A stretch of 64,000 nt of DNA, taken from NCBI GenBank assembly GCA_029204225.1, contig CM055109.1, forward strand, positions 22,098,422-22,162,421, read 5' to 3'. This document shows, in pieces, positions 20,205-33,709 of this stretch; position 1 is the first letter of the stretch, and each line of letters opens with the position of its first letter. The notes below the pieces were generated by a model. The model worked only from the letters and a program-made list of their open reading frames with translations, searched no databases and was not told the DNA's origin. Position numbers and translations under genes: made by a program. This DNA is from Diphasiastrum complanatum. Taxonomy: Eukaryota > Streptophyta > Lycopodiopsida > Lycopodiales > Lycopodiaceae.

Positions 20205-22410
20205 AGGACTTGGAGATCAAGCCAAGATTTGATCTATGTCTTTCAAAGTCCTTCTTAGCTAGAGGTTTGGTGAGTAAGTCTGCATAACAATTTGAAGTTG
20301 ATATATGCTCAAGGAGAATTTCACCATCCATAACTTTTTCTCTTACATAGTGGTGTGCTACCTCTATGTGTTTACTTCTTGCATGGAAGATTGGATTACT
20401 TGCAAGATATTGGGCCGAGATGTATTTCTCCTTCTTGAATGATCCTGAGCTCCACTAGTAATCTTTTGATCCAAATGACTTTGTTGTGATAGGCAAAGCC
20501 TTGTACTCGACTTCACATGAGGATAAGGAGATAGTGTCTTGCTTCTTAGATTTCCAAGAGACAAGATTACCTCCCAAAAATATTGTATAAGCACTTGTGT
20601 ACTTTCTATCCACCTTATCACCTGCAAAATCCGAATATGAAAAGGCAACAAGGCTTAAATCATGTCTTTTAAAACAAAGTCCATAGTCTTGAGTAGATGC
20701 AGCATATTTCAAGATCCTCTTCCCTTTTTTCTAATCATGGATCTTTGGATTTTGCATGCTTTGACTAAGCTTATGCACACTAAAACTAAGATCAGCCCTA
20801 GTGATAGTGAGCCATATTAAAGAGCCTATTAGACCTCTAAAAAGTGTGATGTCCTCAAAGGATGCTTCATCACAAGTTTTAGTGTCTTTAACATTAGACT
20901 CCATAGGAGTATCTATGCTTTTACAATCTTGCATTTTAAACTTCTTAAGCATATATCTTACATAACTTTCTTGAGAAATGAAAGCTAAGTCATTAGAGAT
21001 CTTAATCTCTAATCCAAGTACATGATGTAAAGATCCAAGATCTTGCATTTTGAATTCCTTTCCTAAGGAGATCTTGGTATCAACAAGTAAATCCATGTTT
21101 CTTCCACATAATAGAATGTCATCAACATAAATAGGCAACATGATTATATCATTACCAACATGTTTAAGATATAATGATGGATCATATGAACTAATCTTGA
21201 AACCAATAGAAAGAAGATAAGTGTTCAACCTCTCATACCAATCCCTTGGACCTTGTTTCAAGACATAAAGTCTTTTCAAAAGTAAGCATACTTTTGATCC
21301 TTTTCCATTCACAACAAAACCAAAACGTTGATGCATATATATTTCTTCTTCTAAGTAACCATTTAAGAAAGCATTGGAAACATCAAGTTGAAGCATTTTC
21401 CAATCATAAAAACAACAAATAGTAATGAGAATTCTAATGGTTACCATCTTTGCTACGGGAGCAAAGGTTTCTTCATAATCTATGCCTTTGATTAGCCTTT
21501 AGCACAAAGCCTTGCTTTGAACTTATTGATTGATCCATCATTATTGAGCTTGATTCTATAGACCCACTTGCATCCAATGACATGCTTGTCATTAGGTGGA
21601 TCTACAAGTTGCCAAGTCTCATTTTGCATCAAAGCTTCATACTCGACCTCCATAGCTTTGATCCAATCCTTTGATTGAAGAGCTTCCTCCACACTTGATG
21701 GTTCTTCAATAGAAGTGTGAAAAGCATGTAGAGAACTTGAATCCTCCACTTGTTTGCCTTTTTCCAAGTAGGTGAGTCTTCTAGGCTCGGATCTCTCTCG
21801 GGTTGATCTTCTTGGAGTCATAGCTAGACTCGGCTTCTCTTCTGATCTTGGCCCCATCAAGTCTTGATGTTGATCAATACTTGATGAAGAGACTCCTCCT
21901 TGATGAATGAGCTCTTGATATTCCTGCACATTGTCCTTCATGTACATTCGATCTTCATGGAAGATCACATCTCTACTTATCATAGTTTGATTAGTAGATG
22001 GAACAAAAATCCTATAGGCTTTACTTGAGTAGCCTATCATAATGCCTTTAAGAGCATTAGCATCTTTTTTTTTTCTTGTTTCAAGAGGTACATGTACAAA
22101 GCATACACATCCAAATGTTCTAAGATGATTGACCTCGGGTTTCCTTCCATACAGCTTTTCATAAGGTGAAATATCTTCTATAGCATGATTTGGCAAAAAA
22201 TTGGGTTTCCTTCCATACAACTTTTCATAAGGTGAAATATCTTCTATAGCATGATTTGGCAGAAAATTGCAAAGATAGTTAGCACATCCTATTGCTTCTC
22301 CCCAAAAATCTTTAGAAAGAGAGGCTCCTAGTCTAAGTGCCTTTGCACATTCACATAGTGTTTTATTTTTTCTTTTGGCCACTCCATTAGATTGAGGAGA
22401 GTAGGAACAA
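20205..22410 (-). pseudogene. pol: Copia K polyprotein: integrase end, linker, RT, RNase H
   Basis: Integrase enters at its Glu motif (YSPQSNGVAKRKNKTL), followed by FWGEAIGCANYLCN, a duplicated 22-residue segment and TFGCVCFVHVPLE. A linker with RDVIFHEDRM and a Ser-rich part follows. RT begins at WIKAMEVEYEALMQNETW and has LQLDVSNAFLNGYLEEEIYM, YVLKQGPRDWYERL, LPIYVDDILLCGRN (active site) and GLIGSLIWLTITRADLSF. RNase H ends EHISTSNCYADLLTKPLAKK. There are stops or shifts near 21490, 20730 and 20455. It is among the better preserved copia pol genes in the window. Upstream it is joined in frame to gypsy integrase at about 22410. Confidence 0.88.
22130..22262. repeat. 66-bp direct duplication inside copia K integrase
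   Basis: Two adjacent copies of 66 bp (CTTCCATACA-CTTTTCATAAGG start, GCATGATTTGGCA end) with about three differences. It duplicates 22 residues (NFLPNHAIEDISPYEKLYGR followed by KP) without shifting the frame. Confidence 0.9.
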
Positions 22411-23470
22411 GTTGCCTTGGCTTCGACCCACTTGGTGAGGTAGTCTGTGGCCACGATAATGTATCAGGCCTGGGTACTTCTTGCCACAGGGTGGATTGGA
22501 CCAATATAATCCAATCCCCACTTTTCAAATGGTGATTGGGCTAAGATCGAGTGTAGAAGGTCATAATTTATTCTCGTTGGTCTCTTCGCCCTTTGGCACA
22601 CGTCGTATTTCCTCAGGTATTCCCCCGTATCCTTATGAATCATTGGCCACCAGCATTCTGATTGCAAGATCTTGCGAGTTGTAATGTCGGATGCAAAATG
22701 ACCTCCACCCATGCCTTCATGTGAGAGTGAAATGATTTGGGTGGCCTCATGAGAAAGAATACATCACCAAAGGATCCCACCTGGTCCTCTTTGGTACAAT
22801 TGGCTGACAATCGACTAATAAGGTCTAGCTTTCAAAATCAACTTTCGCTATTCCGCCTTTGGTAGCGATTTGTCTGGCTGGCCCTACATTAGATATTCAA
22901 CTATGTCAGTGCCCCATTTCGGTACTGTGCCAACGTAAAATAAGGCAACATCGGGTAGCTCATCATCAGGTTGGGTTGCAGTTTCCTTCCCCTTGATTCG
23001 CGACACATGATATGCCGTGTAGTGTCGCTTTCCCTTGCGAACCACCATCCGAAAATCAAACTCCAACAACAAAAGTAACCATCGAGTGATTCTCCCTGTG
23101 TTGCAAGTTTTGTTAACAGGATAGAGCAACGACTGATGGTCCGTATAAAAGACAGTGTGTGGCCATCAGATAGTGACAAAATTTCTTAACCGCATATATT
23201 ATTGCCAGTGCTTCCCGCTCTGTGGTTGAATAATTCATTTCTGTATCACTGAGCTATTGGCTTGCAAATCGGATCGAAAAATACTTTTTGTTTCTCCTGG
23301 CTGGGTTAAGACTGCTCCTACTGCATATTTTGATACGTCCGTATGCACATGAAATTCAATGGACCAATTGGGTGGGCATAAGATTGGTGCTAAGACAATG
23401 CATCCTTAAGCTTCTGGAAAGCCCTTACGACATTCCAATGTGGATCCATTGTGAGTTTGTAGATTGGTCG
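22411..23470 (-). pseudogene. Gypsy B1 RNase H and integrase N-terminal half
   Basis: Reads APILCPPNWSIEFHVHTDVS (Asp kept), KYAVGAVLTQPGEKK, HTVFYTDHQSLLYPVNKT, ITRWLLLLLEFDFRMVVRKG and YHVSRIKGKE. The tether carries DDELPDVALFYVGTVPKW. Integrase zinc domain follows with KYDVCQRAKRPTR (22610), then FEKWGLDYIGPIHPVARS, the first catalytic Asp. A TGA stands where CGA is expected (about 22461), then VATDYLTKWVEAKAT ends at 22411. There it passes directly into copia. The second Asp and Glu of gypsy integrase are absent. Confidence 0.83.
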
Positions 23471-23499
23471 TGCTAACTCCACCTGCTTAGAACTAACTC

Positions 23500-24222
23500 T
23501 CGCAGGCTTCTATGCAGGTCTGGGATAGTACCCTGGAGCTGCTTCCAATTGTGTGAGGATTAACTCTCAGTGGTTTTGGAGAAAACAAAATCTGATGGAA
23601 AATTTGACTCTTTTTCCCTCCAAAATACAGATTGGTGTGTTTTTTTTTTGGGTTTTTTCAGGTTTTGGTTTGGATGTCAAGCCCTTAAAGGCTGTTTAGG
23701 GCCTCCTCTGCCCTCTCACACCTCCTCCGCTAGCTGAGAAGAGTCCAAACACAAAAAATATGGAAAACTAACTCTTCCTACCCAAAATCCACCTAAAACT
23801 ACTCTAAAAAGCAAGAAGAGAAAGAGAAAAAGAGGGAGAGAGATTTGAGATGGAGGTTAGCTCAAATGCTCAATATCATTGCTTGTGGAAAAACATTAAT
23901 TAGCATAAACTAAGAACATAGAAAATGGGAAACAACACACAAATCATCACAAAAGCATAAGCAAAGAGTGATTAGCACTTGAGGATGCTTGAGCTCCCAA
24001 AATGGTACCTCCTCTCTATTAGGCATGGAAATAATGTACAAATGGTGCCTTTTTATAAAAAGGGGAAGGCCCTTGCCCCAAAATCCTATTGGCTAGTATT
24101 CACATTGATCCTATCCATTCACTTTGGACCCAACTTGATCGAAGTGTCCACAAAAAGTACATTAGATATCACAAGATTCATGTGAGTCCAAGATTGGACC
24201 CAACTTTTAAAAGTTTAGGGTG
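23500..24222 (-). repeat. LTR-like region with TATA box, minus strand
   Basis: Non-coding. On the minus strand a TTTATAAAAAGG (about 24050-24062) is followed by a transcribed-looking AT-rich and then pyrimidine-rich region (TCTCTCTCCCTCTTTTTCTC near 23840), as in an LTR R-U5. Its first part repeats the end of the fragment at 25405-25642, sharing CACATGAATCTTGTGAT. The low-coordinate border near 23500 is not defined. Confidence 0.5.
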
Positions 24223-24235
24223 TGAGAGTCAATAG

Positions 24236-24794
24236 TCGAGGAACTAGAGGCTTCATTCCTTCGAAAGTCTTCCTGCAATAGCATTGTGATGACTCTTGAA
24301 AGAGTCAGTTCAGGGTGTGTCATGATGATCATCACGTAGCTGTCATATGAGCTTGACAAGCTTGACAATAGTATCATTACTGCGTCTTGATCGTTGATGA
24401 CAGATCCAACATCGACCATTTGCTTCAGAAGGTTCTTGAACTAATTGATGTGATTCTGAAGGGAATCACCATTTGCCATCTTGAGGGAGTAGAATTTCTT
24501 CTCGAGATGTAGCTTGGAAGCTATATCTCGCACTTCATATAATGTGCTCAAGATGTCCCAGACTTCCTTGGATGTCTGAGCTTTAGACACATGGCCGATT
24601 TGCATGTCCAAGATGTTGAGGATGATCAACGCAAATGCTTTGCCATCCTTCAACTTTCATCTGTAGATTGATGCATTGTCAGCTTCGGGTCTTGCCTCTT
24701 CACCTGTAACAACATCATACAATTTCTTAGCCATTAGCACAGTTCTCATCTTATATTTCCACAGATGGTAATTGGCTCCATCAAGCTTGTCCAT
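24236..24794 (-). pseudogene. gag: Copia gag fragment
   Basis: ATG at 24794 opens MDKLDGANYHLWKYKMRTVL, the typical start of copia Gag, then MAKKLYDVVTGEEARPE, a stop, ALIILNILDMQIGHVSKAQT, SKEVWDILSTLYEV, LHLEKKFYSLKMANG, and after a further stop NDQDAVMILLSSLSSSYDSY. These match the UBN2-type gag domain that packages retrotransposon RNA. There are two stops (about 24660 and 24440) in one unbroken frame. Sequence passes into an LTR-like region at about 24225 without zinc knuckle, protease, integrase or RT, so the rest of the element is deleted. Confidence 0.8.
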
Positions 24795-25038
24795 GATATT
24801 TCCCTTGGGAATCCATGTGGAAGATTAGTCTAGATGATAGTAGCAACTATCAGTGACTTAAGTATGAAAATCTCGTGCGAAATTACAGAACAAGAAAACA
24901 GTTATCCTATCGGCTAGTAGGATCAGGTTCTGTGGGATGCTTAGTAGGCTATAGAAATAACACTGACATAAAAGCGCTTAATAAATCTGGATAAATTCTG
25001 ATATTAAAGCTCTAAATAATCTAAGAATAGTAACCTAT

Positions 25039-25051
25039 CACTCTGATACCA
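25039..25051 (-). other. Copia primer binding site (initiator tRNA-Met type)
   Basis: Minus strand TGGTATCAGAGTG, immediately after an LTR end CCCCAGCA. TGGTATCAGAG is the standard copia site for priming by initiator tRNA-Met. Confidence 0.85.
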
Positions 25052-25404
25052 TGCTGGGGAAGTGTGAGAAGTTCCCTTGGTGCGTGCACTATTGGTAACA
25101 ATAGGCGAACACAATAATGAAGTTAAGTTTAGAGCTAGGTGCGCAGTGATAGTGGAAACAAGAGCAAACAATCAGACAAAGCAATCAGAAGGTCAGCAGA
25201 CAGAGTGCAAAAAGCATTGCAGTCATTGACAGAATGTGAACGCAGAACTAGACAACACTTTATTCGGATTGATTGTAACGAAATACAATTCAGTGATGCA
25301 GGTGAGCACAATACAATAGCAGGCAAAATCGTGTGCTCACAACGCTAACTACAAACTGTAAAAGCTATGAGCTTATTACTGACGATCCATCTGAAGAGTA
25401 ATCA
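25052..25404 (-). repeat. 5' LTR of the copia gag fragment
   Basis: The 3' border is fixed by the primer site at 25051 (end CA at 25052). The 5' border is probably TGATTACTC at 25404, where sequence changes from the flanking LTR fragment. Length about 353 bp. No coding content; an open frame at 25135-25348 on either strand is not protein-like. Confidence 0.6.
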
Positions 25405-25642
25405 CAAGATTCATGTGAGTCCCAATTTGGACCCAACTCTAAAAAATAATCTCTAAGTTTAAAAATGACTTTGGGCCTCTAGTTTTATTTTAATTCCAAG
25501 GCCCAAGTCAAGTTTATTTTATTTACAACTTTACTTGCGTGCTCATTGGGCCATGGGCTTACACACATAGGATGCCATGCCCTTGCAACACATTTTATTG
25601 AATGATTTTATTTATTTACACTTTGTTGGGAATACCCCCAAC
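25405..25642 (-). repeat. LTR fragment starting TGTTGGGGGTATTCCCAACA
   Basis: On the minus strand it starts with a 7-bp inverted repeat (TGTTGGG and CCCAACA) at 25642, a common copia LTR start, and runs to the copia 5' LTR at 25404. Its end repeats in the LTR-like region at 24125-24212 (CACATGAATCTTGTGAT). Confidence 0.5.
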
Positions 25643-26991
<1,349 letters not shown>

Positions 26992-27042
26992 AACCTCAAC
27001 TTTAGAATCAAAAAATGTAGGAGGAAGTCCCAGGTTACAAGG

Positions 27043-27235
27043 GATTTGGGCCTTATGTAGAATGAGAATAAGGCCCAAATGTGACTTCACCTCATTGGCC
27101 CACTTATTAATATAGTCTTTCTAGGATAACTAAATACAAAGAATTTGGGTAGATTTGGGCCTTATGTAAAACGAGGCGAAGGTCCATATGTGACTTCACC
27201 TCATTGGCCCACTTATTGACATAGTCTTTCTAATT
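27043..27235. repeat. Two diverged direct copies, 109-bp spacing
   Basis: GATTTGGGCCTTATGTA at 27043 recurs at 27152, and TGACTTCACCTCATTGGCCC recurs with the same spacing, each ending TAGTCTTTCTA. Copies differ at several positions. Probably part of an old LTR. Confidence 0.75.
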
Positions 27236-29976
27236 AACTACATACTATACATTTTTAACTAACTAGACGGCTTTGCCATGATGAACTTATTCTCTATGCT
27301 ACTTTCTATTGCATTACACTAGAAGGGGCTAGTCTCATAGCCTACTTCATTCATTACACAATGGCCCATGATTTGGGCTTACATATGCAAAAATGCCATT
27401 TCTACTACATCTACAAAGTGACATGGGCTAGGAAACAATATGATGGTTGAGTTACAAAATCTTTACAAAAAAGAAATACTACTTAATGAAGATCTTGTAC
27501 AAACACATTTTCATTGAATAGTGTTAGAAATTTTAAATTCACTATGCAAATATATAATGATGTTGATGTGTCTCATCATCTATCATGGTAGATATGGAGA
27601 AATCAAATCAAAGTTCCAATATAAGCGTGTTTACAAAGCTCAATACTACTTACAAATATTGTCTAGTACGTAGGGCATTATAGAGATTTCATAACATGTT
27701 AGTTGATGCTTATTAACTTTAAGGCATATGATGTAATATTTGTCCAATTGATTATATGAAAGACTTAGCATCAAATATTATTATAATAGTGAGTTTGTAT
27801 ATATGTCATGATATTCTTTCTATATCTTGACCATAACGTAACACATATGCTACAATAAATTCGGCATATCTTTTGAACTAGCTTCAAATTTTTTTAATGT
27901 CATATAGTAGATATGTTGATTGATTTAGCATCATTTTTAATCTCAACATTATATAGGCTTCAACTATAAGCTTGTAAAACCTTCTTCTTCAAAAGTATGT
28001 CTTGAATATGCCATTCATGCTCAATAGCCTCATAAGATCCCTATCCTCCCATAACTCCTATGTGTCATGAGTTTGTTTATATTGAACCTTTTTGGCTTAA
28101 CAATAAGAGATTTTGCCTTTGGTAAGTGAAAAACTTTCATACACACATCAACAAGGTATATGATTTGCAGTATATATGAATGTTGTTTTGTAAACTCATT
28201 CCAATATGTATAAACAACCCATTTGACAACTTCTGAAAGAATATATTTATCAACTGGTATGAGAGTCTAGCATTTGATGATAAGTATTCCAAATTTCTAA
28301 TCATGCATAACTCCTAACATTCTATCCAACACTATAGAGTAGAAACATTTCTATGACAATATTTTCAAGATTATAAGAGTTGGTACAAAAGACATTTTGT
28401 TAAAAAAAAAATATTACCTTTCACAATGCCAACTAGTGTATCTTTGCTATGGGTTGGCAAGTTGAAGTACTAACTTTTTTGCTAAATTTTCACTCTTTTA
28501 TGGAATATTTGGATCTACTTATACCTTGATTCATTTATAATGTTATTTTATAAAATTTCACTCCCTCTATGCAAAGTTGTGAAATAGAAATAATGTAAGC
28601 ACCTATGGCATTCATGATTTTATGTCCTTCAACGTTGTGTATAGTGCTCTGAAATTCTTCAAAAGTCTCACTTTCACAATAGCTAGATTAGTGCATATAT
28701 TTTAGATGAGCTTCGCAAGAAATCTATCTAGTTCATTTGTGTAGTAAGTTATACATGGTTTTGATCTGCTCTTTTGATTGATTGCCGATTTACTAAAAGC
28801 TTTCTATCACTCATCATTCAAATGCAAATGTTTTATAATACATCAATTACTTCTAACTAGATTGCTCCCACCAATTACTTCTAACTAGATTGCTCCCAAC
28901 TAGATATTTCAACATTTGAAGTTATCTATTACTTGTTAAGCACTATTTTACGTAGTGCGCATCTTGTGTCTATTGTGGTATATGTTGTTGATAACCTTTG
29001 ACAATTTTCATTCCATTTGTATTTTCTTTAATTTTTGTATCCCAAACCATGATTTTTTGTATCCCAAACCATAAAACATGAATTTACATCACATTGTACA
29101 TATACGTGTAAGTTGGTCAACTCTCTTATATTTACTTGGTTCCTAGCTAGCTTGATATCAACATTTTAATATTTTCTAGTTATTGGATGTCAAATACATG
29201 TTAACTCTTTAAAAAAAAACTTTCTTTCGTATTATTATTATTGACATTACAATCAATGATTTTTTTTTGTGATATCTATTTTCCTAACTTATATGACATA
29301 TGTGTTCCACTGGTTTTATTATTGCTTCTAATATAGTCTAAGATTATACTCAAGTAAAATCTTCTTCTATCTTATTCATCTTCTAGTGATAGATATTTTT
29401 TCTCATTTGAAAATAAATCAAAAGATTTACAAGTTGAGTTGAAGTGGATTATATTCAATCGACTCAAAGTCTCATTTTAAATTATTTGTCATTTTATTAT
29501 TATTAATTTTTATGATCCCATCTCTGTATATTAGTTGCTAATTAGATTAATTTAGATATTTGATTTTTTTTTACAAAAATAAATCTTTATCCATCTCTTC
29601 AAAGTCCTTCAAAAAATTCTTGAATTTTTTTCACTTTCTCTAGTGACTTATTAAATTTAAAATAGTTGTTTTCTCACATAAAAAAATATAACAATTCATG
29701 TCTTTGATAAATGTTGTTAAAAGTTCTAGATGTTGTTTTGATCTATTGACTCACTTTTTCTGAATGATCATAGAATATTTCAATACTCTACCTCTTAAAT
29801 AAAAAACACTTTGTTTTTTTTGAGTGCAACCTGATTTTTCTCATCTATTATCAAGTCAATATTTTTTTGAACTACAGTCATTATTTCATGTAAAAAATAA
29901 TGTACTAAATTTTCATTATATACAACACGACCACAATGCTCAACACAACTATCTATAAAGCTATCTTGCATATATT
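27236..29976. other. Dark region, no gene recognised
   Basis: About 2.7 kb of AT-rich sequence with poly-A and poly-T runs. I found no conserved domain, LTR pair, tRNA or structured RNA. A short repeat, ATTACTTCTAACTAGATTGC, occurs twice near 28845-28890. A 77-codon minus-strand frame (29795-30028) looks somewhat protein-like but has no family I know. Confidence 0.45.
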
Positions 29977-30660
<684 letters not shown>

Positions 30661-31479
30661 ATGACTAAACCAAACCAAGAAAAGACCAATAAGAGAAAAA
30701 GCGTCAAAGATGAATGTCACACAAATCTAGGCTATTCCACAATCAGATCCGAAGCTAAGATTGACAACCTTAGCAAGCCTAGATTCCCACTCCTATCATT
30801 GTGTTTACCCTCTCCCCATTGGATCGAAGCCCATCATACACGATTACTCACCCAGTTGGAGATCCAAAACCTATTCTTTGCCGTCTAGATTCGACCATTT
30901 AGGGAGGCACGGAAAGGGTCCAGCATATATTTATGATAAAAATAGAAATTCAAATGATACATATGTTGGATAAATAAGCCCACACTTGGATTTTGTCCTA
31001 TACCAAATAAATCTAACTATATCAAATATTTAATTTATTTGTTGTAATAACTAAGCATATTCAAAGATCTCCCCTCCTCTCTTTGCCAAAATTCTTGATC
31101 TATTCCTTTGCAACCATCAGATTAAATTGACATTTAGTGGTTTGTGTGAAACTTGTGTGGAATGTCCACATATACAATATTTGCCCCTAATTTTGGATGC
31201 TATGTTTAGTGGCCATGTGTGGAACTTCCACACATACAAGATTTGCCACTAATTTTGAATGCTACATTTCAACATTTGAATTTGCAAGAAAGACATTTGT
31301 GTGGGATATACATGCTAAGTTTTCTATTTCTTGAGCTTTCCCAAATTTTTAAGTGTAGTGTGCTCAATTTTTATGCCAAAAGTTTTTTAAAAAAAATTTC
31401 AAAAGTCAAAAGTATTGGCAATCTGTCGATAATTAGCTTAGGTAGATGCTCTATATTCTAGTAGTCACTCTAAGGTATA
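30661..31479. other. No recognisable gene
   Basis: AT-rich sequence after the candidate LTR. A near-duplicated phrase around GTGTGGAA-TTCCACACATACAA occurs near 31155 and 31215. No coding homology seen. Confidence 0.45.
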
Positions 31480-32716
31480 AGACATGATTTACATCTCTCT
31501 AAACGAGCATTAGAAATCTTAATTTTATAAGGTTTAGATAAAGGTAGATCCATGAGCTCCCAAGTTTAATTTTTGATGATAGAATCATACTCCCATATTT
31601 TTGGTTTCCATACTTGGTGGAAGCTCAAATTGTGATGTTGCAGTTGCCATAATTGCAAGATTCACTTCTCAAATTTTAAGCCTATTAGGCTTCCTTTATC
31701 CATTACTAGAAAATTCATGCATTGATTTCTCTTTCAAATTTGTAAGCATTGAAAACATCACCTTCACCTATTTTCATTAGTAGGTGGAGTGTCATCAAAA
31801 CATCTTACTACTTGTCTTGTTTTGCATAAGACTTATCCCCATTGAAATTGACACTCCTACTTACAAATACATTTCAATGAGGGGCGTCACGCAACTTTCG
31901 TACCTTTGAGTTTGCATTATCAAAGAGGAGAATACATTTTTTCAACTTTGTCATTTTGTATGTTCACAACACAACTAAAAGCATGTTCATGGCATATTTC
32001 TGACTTATTGCCACTCCAAATGGATTTATAAGGACTTCTATTCAACGTATATGTAGTTGTACAAATTGTCTCACCCCAAAAGACAATTGGAGAATTCTTT
32101 CAGTTTTTGTCCTACTTTTACATTTTAATATTCCATTGTGTTGAGGAGTCTATGATGTTATGTGTTACTTATTGTTGAGGAGTATATAATGTTATGCATT
32201 ACTTATTAATTTCATGCAACTAGCATAGACTGAAAAAAAAACATTAAAAAGATATTGAACTCCCCTATCCATACAAAAGACTTTTCTTGTGAAACCCACT
32301 TTGACTTTTAACAAGTGCTTTGAATCTTTGAATATGTGAAATGATTGTGATTTGTATTCTAAAAACTATATTGATGCTTTGCTAACAAAATCATGTATAA
32401 GCGTAGAGAAGTAATTACAACCAAACAAAGAGGGAGGTTGCATAGGACCAAAAATATCACTATCCACTAAACAAAGAGGGACTTTGCATAAGACCCATAT
32501 GACTATTCCAAGAGGTCCAATTATTCTATATGACTTACCATTTTCACATGAATATCCAATGACATGTAATTTATTTAAGATACAAGGTTCACATAATCTG
32601 TTGCTAATAAGTTGATCTAATCTGGCAATTTTGAGGCCAAAGTGAATTTTCAACTTAGAGATAGAATTCTTTACTTCAATAGGGCCTAAGAATAGTGTCC
32701 TTACTATTTTTGGCAA
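31480..32716 (-). pseudogene. Old copia relic: integrase, linker and RT start
   Basis: Minus strand from 32716: LISNRLCEPCILNKLHVIGY, SCENGKSYRIIGPLGIVIWV, a degraded catalytic region DSDIFGPMQPPSLFG, EYKSQSFHIFK, a VFCMDRGVQYLFN core, TPQHNGILKCKSRTK (the Glu replaced), and near 31560 YDSIIKN, a stop, TWELMDLPLSKPYK from the RT entrance. At least eight frame breaks or stops. This is the most decayed copia in the window. LTRs are not recognisable. Confidence 0.7.
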
Positions 32717-33709
32717 TTATTGAAGTTGATAAGGTCGGATTTAGACCTACTTTCATTGCTTGATATAGATACATTGCATCTAGTCATTTAAAACTAAGTT
32801 TTTGTTGAAGTACTTAGAAACTATTATTTTAGAGAAATATTTGGCAAGTGGCCAAGTGACACTATTGCTGCTATATATATCTATACCTGCGTGGAAAATA
32901 GATTTCGATGTTCTCATTTTGTATGGAGAACTTTTCTCTTTTGATTCTATGTCCATCTCTTTCATATTTCTCATGATATCTTGAATTTTAATGTGTAGAA
33001 TGCTATTTTCGTTGTGTATCTTGAATCCACACATGTGAATGCTGATGTCTCTAGCACAGTAGATGCATGATTTCTAGCTTTTAGATGAATCTAGATGTGC
33101 ATCCAAATTTAGCCAAAGATCTATTGATCCATTAAGCATGTTTTGGATCTGATTAGAGCAGGTTGTAGGGTAAAGTTGGTGGTTTTCCAAATCTAGTGGA
33201 GTATTTTAGGGCACAATAAATTCTAGAGTGAATAAAAGCGATTTGAGTATCAAATCAAGCATTTTTAACTGTACAAAATGGATCTTTGTAATCCTAGCTT
33301 CATTTTAGGTCAAATCACTTGGTGGAATGTAGAGACAAAAATTGCACATGTTAGTGGATGTGGCATTCTATTAGAATTTGCATCAAGATTCTACCTTTTG
33401 CATATAGGTTTTGATTTGTTCAATATTTTGCATTTTTGTGAAACTCAAATTTTGATAGAATCTCTTGGCTCAAAGATTTTGATATTTTCAAGAGTGTGTT
33501 TCAAGTTCATTTGAGTTCAAATTTCTTGTAGGTTGAACAAGTGTGATCAAGGTTCAATCAATTCTATGTGTTAGATATGCTAGTAGAGAGAAAAAGACAC
33601 TAGATTGGTTTCAAATCTTTGTGATTTCTTCTTGTCATCATTTGTTGAGTTTAAAGAGAGTGCTAGGTGCATTGGAACATGTTCAAAGAATAAGATCAAT
33701 CATTGCAAC
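32717..33709. other. No gene recognised; probable copia leader or LTR
   Basis: AT-rich sequence between two copia relics of opposite orientation. The last 300 bp before 33710 presumably hold the leader of the plus-strand copia that follows, but I could not fix an LTR end or a primer site. Confidence 0.35.
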
